Assembly (NCBI GenBank): GCA_949752795.1
Contig: OX457074.1
Location: 32,721,980-32,785,979 of the forward strand
DNA length: 64,000 bases
Reading direction: 5' to 3'
Source: Hyperoodon ampullatus
Lineage: Eukaryota; Chordata; Mammalia; Artiodactyla; Ziphiidae
The first letter of the stretch is position 1. Each line of letters begins with the position of its first letter. Of the stretch, positions 22,640 through 34,320 are shown one piece after another. The notes below the pieces were generated by a model. That model did not search any database. It saw only the letters and a list, made by a program, of their open reading frames with translations, and had not been told where the DNA came from. Made by a program: the position numbers and the translations under genes.

Positions 22640-23040
22640 TAAATTGGGCTAAACCTTGCACACACTGAAGTGTTTTCACATATACGCATACCTTTGTAAC
22701 CACCACCCAGACCAAAACAGAGAACATTTCCAGCATCTCAGAAGGGTCCTTTGTCCCCCCTCCCAATCAATGCACCCAAGGATAACCACTACTCTTGCTT
22801 TATCACCATGATTCTGAACTTCATATAAATGCATTCATACGATATGTACCCTTGTGTATAACTTCTTTTACTCAATGTTATGTCTGTGAGTTTCATCCAT
22901 GTTGTTGTATGAATCCATGATTTGTTCATTTTCATTGTTGTGCAGTATTCCAATATATGAATTACCACATTTTATTTATTCTTTCTACTGTTGAAGGACA
23001 CTTAGAGTGTTTCCAGGTTGGGGCTATTATAATAAGGCTG
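22640..23040 (-). repeat. Old L1-like fragment, reversed
   Basis: Phrases such as 'taaccaccacccagaccaaa' and 'atgaatccatgatttgttca' match reversed L1M 3' sequence. Boundaries uncertain. Confidence 0.5.
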
Positions 23041-23059
23041 CTATGATTTTTTTTAAACA

Positions 23060-23410
23060 ACCGTTTTATCTTTCTGACGATCTCATGGGACAAGAATTCA
23101 GGAAGGACTTGGCTGGACAGTTCTTGCTTGGAGTCTCTTGCACAATTCACTGGGATGTCTGCTAAGGCCACAGTCACCTGAAGGCTCACCAGGCTGGATG
23201 TCAAAGATGGCTTCACTCACATGCTGCAACTGATGCTGGCTGATGGCTGGGAGATCAATTGAGCTGTCACCTGGAGCACTTACCCATAGCCTCAACATAT
23301 GGCTTGGGCTTCCTTACAACATGGTGGCCTCAGAGAATTCAGATATTTTTATATTTGGCAGCTCAGAGTTCCAAAAGTGAGAGACCTAGTGTTCAGGGTG
23401 GAAATTTTAC
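23060..23410. repeat. Old mammalian interspersed repeat, family not assigned
   Basis: The stretch around 'gacagttcttgcttggagtc' and 'atggcttcactcacatgctg' is familiar from other mammalian loci as a dispersed repeat. I cannot place the family with confidence. Confidence 0.4.
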
Positions 23411-23524
23411 CAGGATTTTTTTTTTTGTATTTTTATACCAAAAAAAAAAAAAGCCTGCTGGGATATTGGGCTGTAGTTCCATTGAATCTGTAGACAAACA
23501 TGGAGAGAAATGACATCTTAAAAA

Positions 23525-25390
23525 TATCATCTTCCACAAAACTGCAAAGCTGAAGTAATCAAAACAGCATGGTATTGGCACAAAAGCAGACATACGGATC
23601 AACAGAACAGAATAGAGAGCCCAGAAATAAACCCACACAGTCAATTAATCTTCGATAAAGGAGGCAAGAATATGGAATGGAAAAGAGTCTCTTCAACAAG
23701 CACTGTTGGGAAGGTTGGACAGCCTCATGTAAATCAATGATGTTAGAATGCACCCTCACACCACACACAAAAATAAACTCAAAATGGCTTAAAGACTTAA
23801 ATATAAGACAAAACACCATAAAACTCCTAGAAGAAAGCATAGGCAAAACATTCTCTGACATAAATCATACCAATGTTTTCTCAGGTCAGTCTCCCAAGGT
23901 AATAGAAACAAAAGCAAAAATAAACAAACGGGACCTAATCAAACTTACAAGCTTCTGTACAGCAAAGGAAACCATAAACAAAACAAAAAGACAACCTACG
24001 GAATGGGAGAAAATATTTGCAAATGATGCGACTGACAAGGGCTTAATTTCCAAAATATACAAATAGCTCATACAACTCAACAACAACAAAAAAAAACAAA
24101 CAACCTAATCAAAAAATGGGTAGAAGACCTAAATAGTCATTTCTCTAAAGAAGACATACAGATGGCTAAGAGGCACATGACAAGATGCTCAGCATCACTA
24201 ATTATTTTAGAAATGTAAATCAAAACTACAATGACGGGACTTCCCTGCTGGTGCAGTGGTTAAGAATCCCCCTGCCAATGCAGGGGACATGGGTTCGACC
24301 CCTGGTCCGGGAAGATCCCACATGCTGCAGAGCAACTAAGCCCATGCGCCACAACTACTGATCCTGCGCTCTAGAGCCTGCGAGCCACAACTACTGAGCC
24401 TGTATGCCACAACTACTGAAGCCCGAGCACCTAGAGCCCGTGCTCCATAACAAGAGAAACCACTGCAATGAGAAGCCCGCGCACTGCAACAAAGAGTAGC
24501 CCCCACTCGCTGCAACTAGAGAAAGCCTGCGTGCAGCAATGAAGACCCAACGTGGCCAAAAGATAAATAAATTAATAAATAAATTAATTTAAAAAACCCC
24601 ACTACAATGAGATATCACCTCACACTGGTCAGAATGGCCATCATTAAAAACTCTACAAGTAACAAATGCTGGAGAGGGTGTGGAGAAAAGGGAACCCTCC
24701 TACACTGTTGGTGGGAATGTAAGTTGATGTAGCCACTATGGAAAACAGTATGGAGGTTCTTCAAAAAACTAAAAATAGAGATGCCATGTGATCCAGCAAT
24801 CACACTCCTAGGCATATATCCAGACAAAACTATAATTCAAAAAGATACATGCACCACTACTTTCATAGCAGCACTATTTACAATAGCCAAGACATGGAAA
24901 CAACCTAAATGTCCATTGACAGATGAATGGATAAGGAAGATGTGGTACGTATATATAATACTACTCGGCCATAAGAAAGAATGAAATAATGGATGGACCT
25001 AGAGATTATCATACTAAGTGAAGTAAGTCAGACAGAGAAGACAAATATCATATGATATTGCTTATATGTGGAATCTAAAATATGACACAAATGAACCTAT
25101 CTACAAAACAGAAACAGACTCACAGACATAGAGAACAGACTTGTGGTCGCAAGGGGTGGGCGGGGAGAGGGATGGACTGGGAGTTTGGGGTTAGGAGATG
25201 CAAACTATTATATACAGGATGGATAAACAACAAGGTCCTACTGTATAGCACAGGGAACTATATTCAATATCTCGTAATAAACCAGAATGGAAAAGAATAT
25301 AAAAAAGAATGTATACATGTGTATAACTGAATCATTTTGCTATACACCAAAAACTAACACAAGACTGTAAATCAACTATTCGTCAATTAA
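23525..25390 (+). repeat. L1 ORF2 end and 3' UTR
   Basis: Frames read [19 protein letters not shown] and [15 protein letters not shown] segments. The 3' UTR has 'tactgtatagcacagggaac' and a terminal A-run at 25388. Interrupted by the SINE at 24235-24600. Confidence 0.88.
24235..24600 (+). repeat. SINE, form B (long)
   Basis: Duplication ACTACAATGA at 24225-24234 and 24601-24610 inside L1 ORF2. An internal CACAACTACTGA module is repeated. Confidence 0.9.
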
Positions 25391-25400
25391 AAAAAAAAGA

Positions 25401-25722
25401 AATGTAGCCCTGCTGACACCTTGATTTTTTAAAAAATATTTATGAATTTGGCTGCGCTGGATCTTAGTTGCGGCACGCGGGGTCTTTAGTTGAGGCATGC
25501 AAACTCTTAGTTGTTAGGGCATGCGAACTCTTAGCTGCAGCATATGGGATCTAGTTCCCTGACCAGGGATCGAACCTGGGCCTCCTGCATTGGGAGTGCG
25601 GAGTCTTAACCACTGGACCACCAGGGAAATCCCTGACACCTTCATTTTATCCAGTGAGATCTGTGTTGAACCTCTGATCTCCAGAACTGGAAGATAATAA
25701 ATTTGTGCTGTTTTCAGCCATT
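25401..25722 (+). repeat. MaLR-type LTR fragment, split by SINE
   Basis: 'ctgacaccttgattttt' and 'tctccagaactggaagataa' followed by 'taaatttgtgctgttt' match the 3' part of MST/MLT1 LTRs. Confidence 0.6.
25428..25632 (-). repeat. SINE, form C-like, reversed
   Basis: Duplication CTGACACCTT upstream (25413) and at 25633-25642. It ends CACTGGACCACCAGGGAAAT. Confidence 0.88.
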
Positions 25723-25727
25723 AAAAA

Positions 25728-25765
25728 AAAATTATATATATATATACACACACACATATATATAT
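25728..25765. repeat. (TA)n(CA)n(TA)n microsatellite
   Basis: Alternating TATATA and ACACAC runs. Confidence 0.9.
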
Positions 25766-25799
25766 AGTCTTCCAATCCATAAATATGTATCTCCATTTA

Positions 25800-25804
<5 letters not shown>

Positions 25805-25830
<26 letters not shown>

Positions 25831-26022
25831 GCGGTACGCAGGCCTCTCACTGTTGTGGCCCCTCCCATCGCGGAGCACAGGCTCCGGACGCGCAGGCCCA
25901 GTGGCCATGGCTCACGGGCCCAGCCACTCCGCAGCACGTGGGATCTTCCCGGACTGGGGCACGAACCCGTGTCCCCTACATCGGCAGGCGGACTCTCAAC
26001 CACTGCGCCACCAGGGAAGCCC
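25805..26022 (-). repeat. SINE, form A, reversed
   Basis: Duplication TATGAAA at 25798-25804 and 26023-26029, with a long T-run. Confidence 0.9.
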
Positions 26023-27285
26023 TATGAAACCTTATTTAATTTCTCTCAGCAATTATAAACTTAATATGTCTTTTGTTAAATTTATTCCTAAATATTTTGC
26101 TGCTATTATAAACGGTATTTTTAAATTTCATTTTCCAACTGTTCGCTGCTAGTATATAGAAACAATTATTTTTTTGTATATTGACCTTGTATCCACTGAC
26201 CTTGCTAACTTCACTAATTTTCCCAATAATTTTGATTTCCTCTTAGACCTGAGAGACTGTTTCTTTTTTTTTTTTTTTTTTTTGTGGTATGCGGGCCTCT
26301 CACTGTTGTGGCCTCTCCCGCTGCGGAGCACAGGCTCCGGACGCGCCCGCTCAGCGGCCATGGCTCACGGGCCCAGCCGCTCCGCGGCATGTGGGATCCT
26401 CCCAGACCAGGGCACGAACCCGTGTCCCCTGCATCGGCAGGCAGACTCTCAACCACTGCGCCACCAGGGAAGCCCGAGAGACTGTTTCTTAATTTCCAAA
26501 TGAAAATTTAAAAAATCTTTTTGTGGTTGATTTCTAACTGTATTGGGCTATAGCTAAAGTTTCTGAATTATAGAATCTCTTGTTATTTTCGAATTTATTA
26601 TCCTTTTCTTTGTGGCATATAACTGATTCCTATTGACATGAAGGGTATATATATTCTCTGTAGATTCAAAATTTCTCTTTGTGTTATATCAAGCTTATAA
26701 ACTGTATTATACAATTCCTCTATGATTTGCCTTGTTTTTGCCTAATTAGTTAAATTCTGAAAGTGAATATCATTTATGTATTTGGCCATGTTTAGTACAT
26801 AAATATCTATGACTCTTAGGTTGTTTTTACAGATGATGTATAATTATGAATTTTAATTATAAGTATGAAAAATGTATATTATTTTACAGTATACATACAT
26901 GTACAATTTATGTGTTTTTATTAAATAACAGTCATTTTCACTTTTTAATGTATCTGGCCTTGATTTAAACTTTATCTGATGGCAGTATCCCATCCTGCTT
27001 TCTTTTTGTTTGTATTATATGACCTATATCTACCCATCTGTTTGTTTTCAACTCTTCTTTAAATTTTCTAAATAATTAATAGATGGATTTTTAACAACTT
27101 AATCTGTTATCTTTGCTCTTTTTAAATAGGAGAATTGAGCTCTTTTGCAATTATTACAAATTGGAATCTGTGCTCTATTGCATCCACCAATGTATACTTA
27201 TTTTATATCTTACCTTGTTGTTGGTTCTTTTTCTTTGCATTGGTTTGGAAAAGTTTCTCTTCATTCCCTTTTTGCCCTCCTGTTA
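26023..27285 (-). repeat. Old L1 ORF2 remnant, reversed
   Basis: AT-rich degraded L1M in reverse, for example 'aaatttattcctaaatattt' and 'tgaccttgtatccactgacc'. It hosts the SINE at 26266. Confidence 0.6.
26266..26475 (-). repeat. SINE, form A, reversed
   Basis: Perfect 15-bp duplication GAGAGACTGTTTCTT at 26251-26265 and 26476-26490. Confidence 0.93.
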
Positions 27286-27415
27286 ATTTGGCATTTCTTT
27301 TCTGTGTGTTTCTATTCACTTTATTGAATTAAAACGAGCTCATCCTCTAGGAAGTAAAAAGTAACTGCCATATGAGTTCACCAGCCAGAAGTTTCATGAA
27401 AAATTTGGCATTTCT

Positions 27416-29430
27416 TTTTTTTTTTTTGGAATTTTATTTTATTTATTTTTTAGACAGCACGTTCTTATTAGTTATCTGTTTTATACACATCAGTGTATAC
27501 ATGTCAATCAAAATCTCCCAATTCATCCCACCACCACCCCCGCCACTTTCCCCCCTTGGTGTCCATACGTTTGTTCTCTACATCTGTGCCTCTATTTCTG
27601 CCCTGCAAACTGGTTCATCTGTATCATTTTTCTAGGTTCCACATATATGCATTAATATACAATATTTGTTTTTCTCTTTCTGACTTACTTCACTCTAGAT
27701 TCTCTAGATCCATCCACATCTCTACAAATGACCCAATTTCATTCCTTTTTATGGCTGAGTAATATTCCATTGTATATATGTACCACATCTTCTTTATCCA
27801 TTCATCTGTCGATGGGCATTTAGGTTGCTTCCATGGCCTGGCTATTGTAAATAGTGCAGCAATGAATAATGAGGTGCATGTGTCTTTTTGAATTAGGATT
27901 TTCTCTGGGTATATGCCCAGTAGTGGGATTGCTGGGTCATATGGTAATTCTATTTTTAGTTTTTTAAGGAACCTCCATACTGTTCTCCATAGTGGCTGTA
28001 TTAATTTACATTCCCATCAACAGTGCAAGAGGGTTCCCTTTTCTCCACACCCTCTCCAGCATTTGTTGTTTGTAGATTTTCTGAGGATGCCCATTCTAAC
28101 TGGTGTAATGTGATACCTCACTGTAGTTTTGATTTGCATTTCTCTAATAATTAGTGATGTTGAGCAGCTTTTCATGTGCTTCTTGGCCATCTGTATGTCT
28201 TCTTTTGAGAAATGTCTATTTAGGCCTTCTTCCCATTTTTCAATTGGGTGGTTTGTTTTTTTCATATTGAGCTGCATGAGCTGTTTATATATTTTAGAGA
28301 CTAATCCTTTGTCCATTGATTCGTTTGCAAATATTTTGTCCCATTCTGAGGGTTGTCTTTTTGTCTTGTTTGTAGTTTCCTTTGCTTTGCAAAAAGGTTT
28401 TAAGTTTCATTTAGGTCCCATTTGTTTATTTTTGTTTTTATTTCCATTACTCTAGGAGGTGGCTCAGAAAAAAGATCTTGCTGTGATTTATGTCAAAGAG
28501 TGTTCTTCCTATGTTTTCCTCTAAGAGTTTTATAGTGTCCAGTCTTACATTTAGGTCTCTAATCCACTTTGAGTTTATTTTTGTGTATGGTGTTAGGGAG
28601 TGTTCTAATTTCACTCTTTTACGTATAGCTGTCCAGTTTTCCCAGCACCACTTATTGAAGAGACTGTCTTTTCTCCATTGTATATCCTTGCCTCCTTTGT
28701 CATAGAGTAGTTGACCATAGGTGAGTGGGTTTATCTCTGGGCTTTCTATCCTGTTCCATTGATCTATATTTCTGTTTTTGTGCCAGTACCATATTGTCTT
28801 GATTACTGTAGCTTTGTAGTATAGTCTGAAGTCAAGGAGTCTGATTCCTCCAGCTCTGTTTTTTTCCTGCAAGACTGCTTTGGCTATTCGGGGTCTTTTG
28901 TGTCTCCATACAAATTTTAAGATTTTTTGTTCTAGTTCTGTAAAAAATGCCACTGGTAATTTGATAGGGATTGCATTGAATCTGTGGATTGCTTTGGGTA
29001 GTATAGTCATTTTCACAATATTGATTCTTCCAATCCAAGAACATGGTATATCTCTCCATCTGTTTGTGTCATCTTTGATTTCTTTCATCAGTGTCTTATA
29101 GTTTTCTGAGTACAGGTCTTTTACCTCCTTAGGTAGGTTTATTCCTAGGTATTTTATTCTTTTTGTTGTTGCAATGGGGAATGTGATTGTTCCCTTAATT
29201 TCTCTTTCTGATCTTTTGTTGTTAGTGTATAGGAATGCAGGAGATTTCTGTGCATTAATTTTGTATCCTCTTGCAACTTTACCAAATTAATTGATTAGCT
29301 CTAGTAGTTTTCTGGTAGCATCTTTAGGATTATCTATGTATAGTATCATGTCACCTGCAAACAGTGACAGTTTTACTTCTTCTTTTCCAATTTGTATTCC
29401 TTTTATTACTTTTTCTTCTCTGATTGAAGA
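27416..29430 (-). mobile_element. 5'-truncated L1, about 2 kb, reversed
   Basis: It starts with a T-run, passes through the L1 3' UTR and then the ORF2 C-terminal third. It is the longest single L1 copy in the window and shows several stops. Confidence 0.88.
28447..29088 (-). pseudogene. L1 ORF2 remnant, 213-residue open frame
   Basis: The frame includes [40 protein letters not shown] and [20 protein letters not shown], all standard L1 ORF2 region after the RT core. RT catalytic motifs lie upstream and are absent, so it is non-functional. Confidence 0.9.
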
Positions 29431-29449
29431 AAAAGAAAGAAAAGGAAAT

Positions 29450-29720
29450 AACATTAACTTCTTCCTGGATTCAAAATCATAAAGACAGAAAGTAGAGGAG
29501 AGGTGACTAGGGGCTGGGGGAGGAGAGGGAAGATGGGGACTTATTGTTTAATGGGTACAGTTTCTGTCTGGGATGATGAAAAAGTCCTGGAAATGGATAG
29601 TGGTGAAGGTTGCAGAACACTGTGAATGTAATTAATGCCACTGGATTATACACTTAAAAAAGGAAAAAAATGGGAAATTTTATGTATGTTTTACCATAAT
29701 AAAAAATTCTTCCTAGATTT
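29450..29720 (+). repeat. Old L1 3' UTR
   Basis: 'ggatgatgaaaaagtcctgg' and 'tgaatgtaattaatgccact' followed by TTTTACCATAATAAAAA are typical of L1M 3' ends. Confidence 0.75.
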
Positions 29721-29755
29721 TAGAGCACAAGTAAAAACAAAAGTGATGGGATGAA

Positions 29756-29810
29756 ATCCCGCATGCCGCAACTAAGACCCAGCGCAGCCAAATAAATAAA
29801 TATTTTAAAA
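29756..29810 (+). repeat. SINE 3' fragment
   Basis: Only the distal part (GCATGCCGCAACTAAGACCC) and (AAAT)n tail remain. Confidence 0.7.
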
Positions 29811-29919
29811 TATATATAAAGGAGTGAACTCCTCATTTTGCGCAGTGTGAATATATAATAAGACAGCAGAGTCATAATATAAAAGCCCACCTGTGAAAAT
29901 CAAAAATATACATACTTGT

Positions 29920-30146
29920 ACCTAGAGTAGTCAAAATCGCAGAGACAGAAAGTAAATGGTGGTTCTAGGAGATGGAGAGTAATTGTTTAATAAGTACCAA
30001 GTTTCAGTTTGGGAAGATGAAAAAAGTTCTGGAGGTGGATGGTGGTGATGGTTGTAGAACAATGTGAATGTACTTAATGCCATGGAACTGTACACTTTAA
30101 AATGGCTAAAATGTACATCTTATGTATATTTTACCATAATTTTTTT
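29920..30146 (+). repeat. Second old L1 3' UTR
   Basis: Same region as 29450-29720 but diverged ('gtttgggaagatgaaaaaag'), so a separate copy. Confidence 0.7.
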
Positions 30147-30264
30147 TCTTTTTTTTGGTCATGCTACACGACTTGAGGGATCTTAGTTCCCTGACCAGGG
30201 ATTGAACCCAGGCCCCAGCAGTGAAAGTGCGGAGTCCTAACCACTGGACCGCCAGGGAATTCCC
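30147..30264 (-). repeat. SINE, form C, reversed
   Basis: Flanked by TTACCATAATTTTTT on both sides. It ends CACTGGACCGCCAGGGAATT. Confidence 0.88.
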
Positions 30265-31156
30265 TTTACCATAATTTTTTCTTTTTAATTTAAGTGGGCT
30301 TTTTTGGTTCTAGTCTAGCCCCTAAAACCAACGTGACAAGGTCTCTGGTGACCCCAGTTGTGGAGAAACGAGTCCAGCACGTAATGTGCTGGCAGAAAGA
30401 GGACAGGTAACACTCAACTTTAAAGGGAAAATACAAAAACCCCTGGCAAATCTGTACAGGATTTTAGGAAAAAGGAATCTGAAAATAGTACAGTGCGTTC
30501 GATTTGCTTTTTTCTAAAGCATAACTTCCTATGATTTCGGCCAGAAGTGCTAGAAGTATAGTAGCATAAGAGAGTAAATAACATTGCCCTCCAAAGGCAA
30601 ACGTGCTTTTCAGATATGGTTTGCCTGTGCTTGAGACTGAAGGTGCCTGGCTGTTTGAGCTCGAGGGAGTGTGCAGAATCCGTACTGGCCACCAGGGGGC
30701 AGGAGTCCCTGTGTCGTACAGACCAGGTAGGCACAGGCTCGGGGAGTTAGTGCCCACTGTGAAAGGCGTCATTTTGTACCCACAGGCGTGCGGGAGGCTA
30801 CCTGCAAGCTTTCCAGCTACCTGCAGATGGGGAAAGCACCTGACAGAGGTTCGGGTGGCGTCCTTCTCAAGCACAGGAGGGGTAACCAAATCTCTCAGCT
30901 CCTGGGACAGGCCTATTGCTTTCCTTGCTGCCATTGATATCAACACCTACATCCCTCCCTCCTACGAACATGGCAGGGGTAACTTCTGTTTTCTGAGCAT
31001 ATGTGGGGCCACCACTAACTTTTATGCCGATTCAAACAAGAAGACTCTTCCTTCCGGGCACACAAGCTGGCAGGCACAGGGCTTGACAGGCTGACTGATG
31101 CTGCTGGGTTAGAGAAAGCTCCCCTCCTTCTGGGCAGCCCCGCGCTGGGAAGTTAA
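30265..31156. other. Unique sequence, nothing recognised
   Basis: Moderate GC and no clear repeat. Open frames overlap on both strands with no domain, so no exon is called. Confidence 0.4.
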
Positions 31157-31430
31157 TATGCGTTAATATACAATATTTGTTTTTCTCTTTCTGACTTACT
31201 TCACTCTAGATTCTCTAGATCCATCCACATCGCTACAAATGACCCAATTTCATTCCTTTTTATGGCTGAGTAATATTCCATTGTATATATGTACCACATC
31301 TTCTTTATCCATTCATCTGTCGATGGGCATTTAGGTTGCTTCCATGGCCTGGCTATTGTAAATAGTGCAGCAATGAACACTGAGGTGCATGTGTCTTTTT
31401 GAATTAGGATTTTCTCTGGGTATATGCCCT
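31157..31430 (-). repeat. Internal L1 fragment without tail
   Basis: Near-identical to 27650-27917 (about four differences over some 265 bp), including a shared variant CACTCTAGATTCTCTAGATC. It has neither a 3' tail nor target duplications. Confidence 0.8.
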
Positions 31431-31780
31431 TTATATATACTTTTGGGAAGCCCCAAAAGTCCCAATTTTAATGTAGTTAAATTTATGAAAGATTTACCAA
31501 AGCTCTTTACCTTGGTCATAAAGATATTTGCCTAGATTTCCTTCTAAAAAATATAAAGTTTTCCCTTTCACAGTTAAGGCCTAAATTCACCCATAATTTA
31601 GTTTTGGATGTGGTGTAGTATAGGAATCTATTTTCATTTTTTCCAATAGTCCCTTCTTTACCCAATGTACGTATATTAGGCTTTTATATATGCACAGCTC
31701 TTTCTCTGAGCTCCTAGTCTGTTTCACTGATCCTGAGCCAATCACATTGTATTAATTATTATAACTTTAAAATGTAATAA

Positions 31781-31988
31781 GGGCTTCCCTAGTGGCGCAG
31801 TGGTTGAGCGTCCGCCTGCCGATGCAGGGGACACGGGTTCGTGCCTTGGTCCGGGAGGATCCCACATGCCGCGGAGCGGCTAGGCCCTTGAGCCATGGCC
31901 GCTGAGCCTTCGCGTCCGGAGCCTGTGCTCCGCAATGGGAGAGGCCACAACAGTGAGAGGCCCGCGTACTGAAAAAAAAAAAAAAAAA
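31781..31988 (+). repeat. SINE, form A
   Basis: Duplication AATGTAATAA at 31771-31780 and 31989-31998. Confidence 0.92.
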
Positions 31989-32006
31989 AATGTAATAAAG
32001 GCTTGA

Positions 32007-32157
32007 GGGACTTCCCTGGTGGCACAGCGGATAAGACTCTGTGTTCCCAATGCAGGGGGCTTGGGTTCGATCCCTGGTCAGGGAAATAGATCCCACATGC
32101 CACAACTAAGAGTTCGCATGGCGCAACTAAGACCTGGCGCAAACAAATTAAAAAAAA
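32007..32157 (+). repeat. SINE, form C
   Basis: Duplication AATGTAATAAAGGCTTGA at 31989-32006 and, with one change, at 32158-32175. It uses the same target as the previous SINE. Confidence 0.9.
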
Positions 32158-32247
32158 AATGTAATAAAGCCTTGATATCTTAGTTCTTCAGGAATGTCTT
32201 GACTCTTCTTGGCCCTTTGCACATCCATATAAATTTTATTTTATTTT

Positions 32248-32372
32248 ATTTATTTATTATTTTTGGCTGTGCTGAGCGGCATGCGGGATCTTAGTTCCCC
32301 AGCCAGGGATTGAACCCCCGCCCCCTGTAGTGGGCGCATGGAGTCTTAACCACTGGACCACCTGGGAAGTCC
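32248..32372 (-). repeat. SINE, form C, reversed
   Basis: CCATATAAATTTTATTTTAT occurs from 32225 and again from 32373. Confidence 0.88.
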
Positions 32373-32396
32373 CCATATAAATTTTATTTTATTTTA

Positions 32397-32615
32397 TTTT
32401 TATTTATTTATTTTTTTTTTTTGCGGTACGCGGGCCTCTCACTGTTGTGGCCTCTCCCGTTGAGGAGCACAGGTTCCAGACGCGCAGGCTCAGCGGCCAT
32501 GGCTTACGGGACTAGCAGCTCCGTGGCATGTGGGACCTTCCCGGACCGGGGCACGAACCCGTGTCCCCTGCATCGGCAGGCGGACTCTCAACCACTGCGC
32601 CACCAGGGAAGCCCC
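32397..32615 (-). repeat. SINE, form A, reversed
   Basis: It uses the same CCATATAAAT target as the previous SINE (third copy at 32616). One body position has TGAGGAGCACAGG where other copies have TGCGG. Confidence 0.9.
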
Positions 32616-32720
32616 CCATATAAATATTTTAGATTCGCTTTTCAAGTCCCCATAAAATCCTGTTATAATTTTGATTGGAGATGCATTAAATCTACAGATT
32701 GATTTGGGGGAAAAAACCCA

Positions 32721-33590
32721 AACAAACCTGATACTATGTGTTAGGTACTGCTCATGGCCCTGGGGATGCAACAGTGAACAAGACAGACTGGGGGCTTCAC
32801 ATCAAAACTAGGATAAAATCCAAACTCTTCACCACCGCCAATAAACCAATCCGCACAACCACCCCCAGCTCGTTGCCCACCACTCCCTCTCCCTCTGAGC
32901 TCCAGTCACACCTTCCTTCGCACCCCTGGACCTCAACAAGCATTCTCTGGCTGTGTTTTTGCTAGAAACTACCCCCCCCACCACCACTCTCTGCCCCTTA
33001 TTTGCATGACAGGCTCCTTCACCTTAAGCAGGTGTTTGCTCAAATAACCACCTTTTCCAAGAGGCCATCGTGCTATGTAAAAGAGCTGTTGCATGTCTCT
33101 CTAACCTTTGCTTTATCCCTCAGCCCTCATCACTACCTAACACATTAAAGATGGTTTGGTTTTGTTGTCTACCTCCCTACTAGAAACTAAGCTCCTTGAC
33201 CAGGAACTCCATCTGTCTTGTTTACTGTTATGTCCTCAGGGCCTTGACCTATGCCCGGAACATAGTAAGCACTCAGTAAATTTGCTGAATGAATGAAAGG
33301 AGCAAGATCAGACAGATGATCAGGAGGCTTCTGAAAAAACCCAGGCAAGCTCTCTGAGTTGCAACATGTAGCTACAGCTATCCTAAGTTCTAGAAATATT
33401 TGGCTAGTGCTTATCAATTAAAAAAAAAAAAAAACTGGCCACAATCCCTCAAGATTTCCCAGGGAGGATAGTATTTCATCAACTAATGATTTTTAGAGTC
33501 TTATCTGCAAATATGTTATCCATCATATTTCTACATGTGGGCTTGGGCAGACTGATTTTAATTCCAATTTATCAATGTTTTCTTTTATGG
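32721..33590. other. Mostly unique, with L2 end
   Basis: Only an old L2-like 3' end at about 33165-33300 is recognised ('gaacatagtaagcactcagt'). Confidence 0.5.
33165..33300 (+). repeat. L2 3' end
   Basis: 'ctaagctccttgaccaggaa' through AGTAAATTTGCTGAATGAATGAA is the L2 terminal region. Confidence 0.65.
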
Positions 33591-34320
33591 ATTACATTTG
33601 TGATGTCATAATTAAGAAGTCTTTACCTAACTCAGGGTCACACACAAAATTTTTTTTTCATTTGGAAGATTTCTAGTTTTTCATTACATTTAGTTCTATG
33701 TGCCATCTTGAGTTAATTTGTGTGTATGGTGTAAGATTTATTTTGCATATGGATATCCAATTGCTCCAACACCATTTGTTTAAAACTATCCTTTCCCCAT
33801 TGAATTTCCTTGGTGCCTTTCGAGAAAATCAGTTGTTAACAAATGGGAAGATCTGTTTCTGGACTCTCTGTTATGTTATGTTGGTCCTTATACCAGCACC
33901 ACACTGTATTTATTATGTCTTTACAGTAAGTGTGAAATTGGCTAAGTACTCCAACTTTGTTCATTATTTTCCCAAAGAATAGCTTTGGCTATTCTAGGTC
34001 CTTTCTGTTTCCACATAACTTTTAGGATCAGGTCATCAATGTCTATTTTTAAAAGCCTGCTGGGATTTCAGTAGTGACTGCATTGACTCTATAGGTCTGC
34101 TTGGGGAGAACTGCCATCTTAACGAGATTGAGCACTTCAATCCATAAACATGGTCTGGGGGACTTCCCTGGCGGTCCAGTGGTTAAGACTCCATGCTTCC
34201 AATGCAAGGGGTGTGTGTGTGAACTAAGATCCCACATGCCATGTGGCGTGGCCAAAAAAGAAAAAAAAAACACGGTATGTTTCTCCGTTTGGGCAAATTA
34301 ATCAGTTTTTTTTCTCTTAT
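33590..34320 (-). repeat. Old L1 remnant, reversed, split by SINE
   Basis: 'gtgtatggtgtaagatttat' and 'ccaacaccatttgtttaaaa' match reversed L1M ORF2. Confidence 0.65.
34159..34268 (+). repeat. SINE, form C
   Basis: Flanks AACATGGTCTG and AACACGGTATG (two changes). A GTGTGTGTGTG run replaces the B box. Confidence 0.85.

Larger units (their letters stand above)
31480..32720 (-). repeat. Old L1 ORF2 remnant, reversed, with four SINEs
   Basis: Pieces at about 31480-31780, 32158-32247 and 32616-32720 read as one reversed L1M ('tagttttggatgtggtgtag', 'attaaatctacagattgatt'). Confidence 0.6.
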
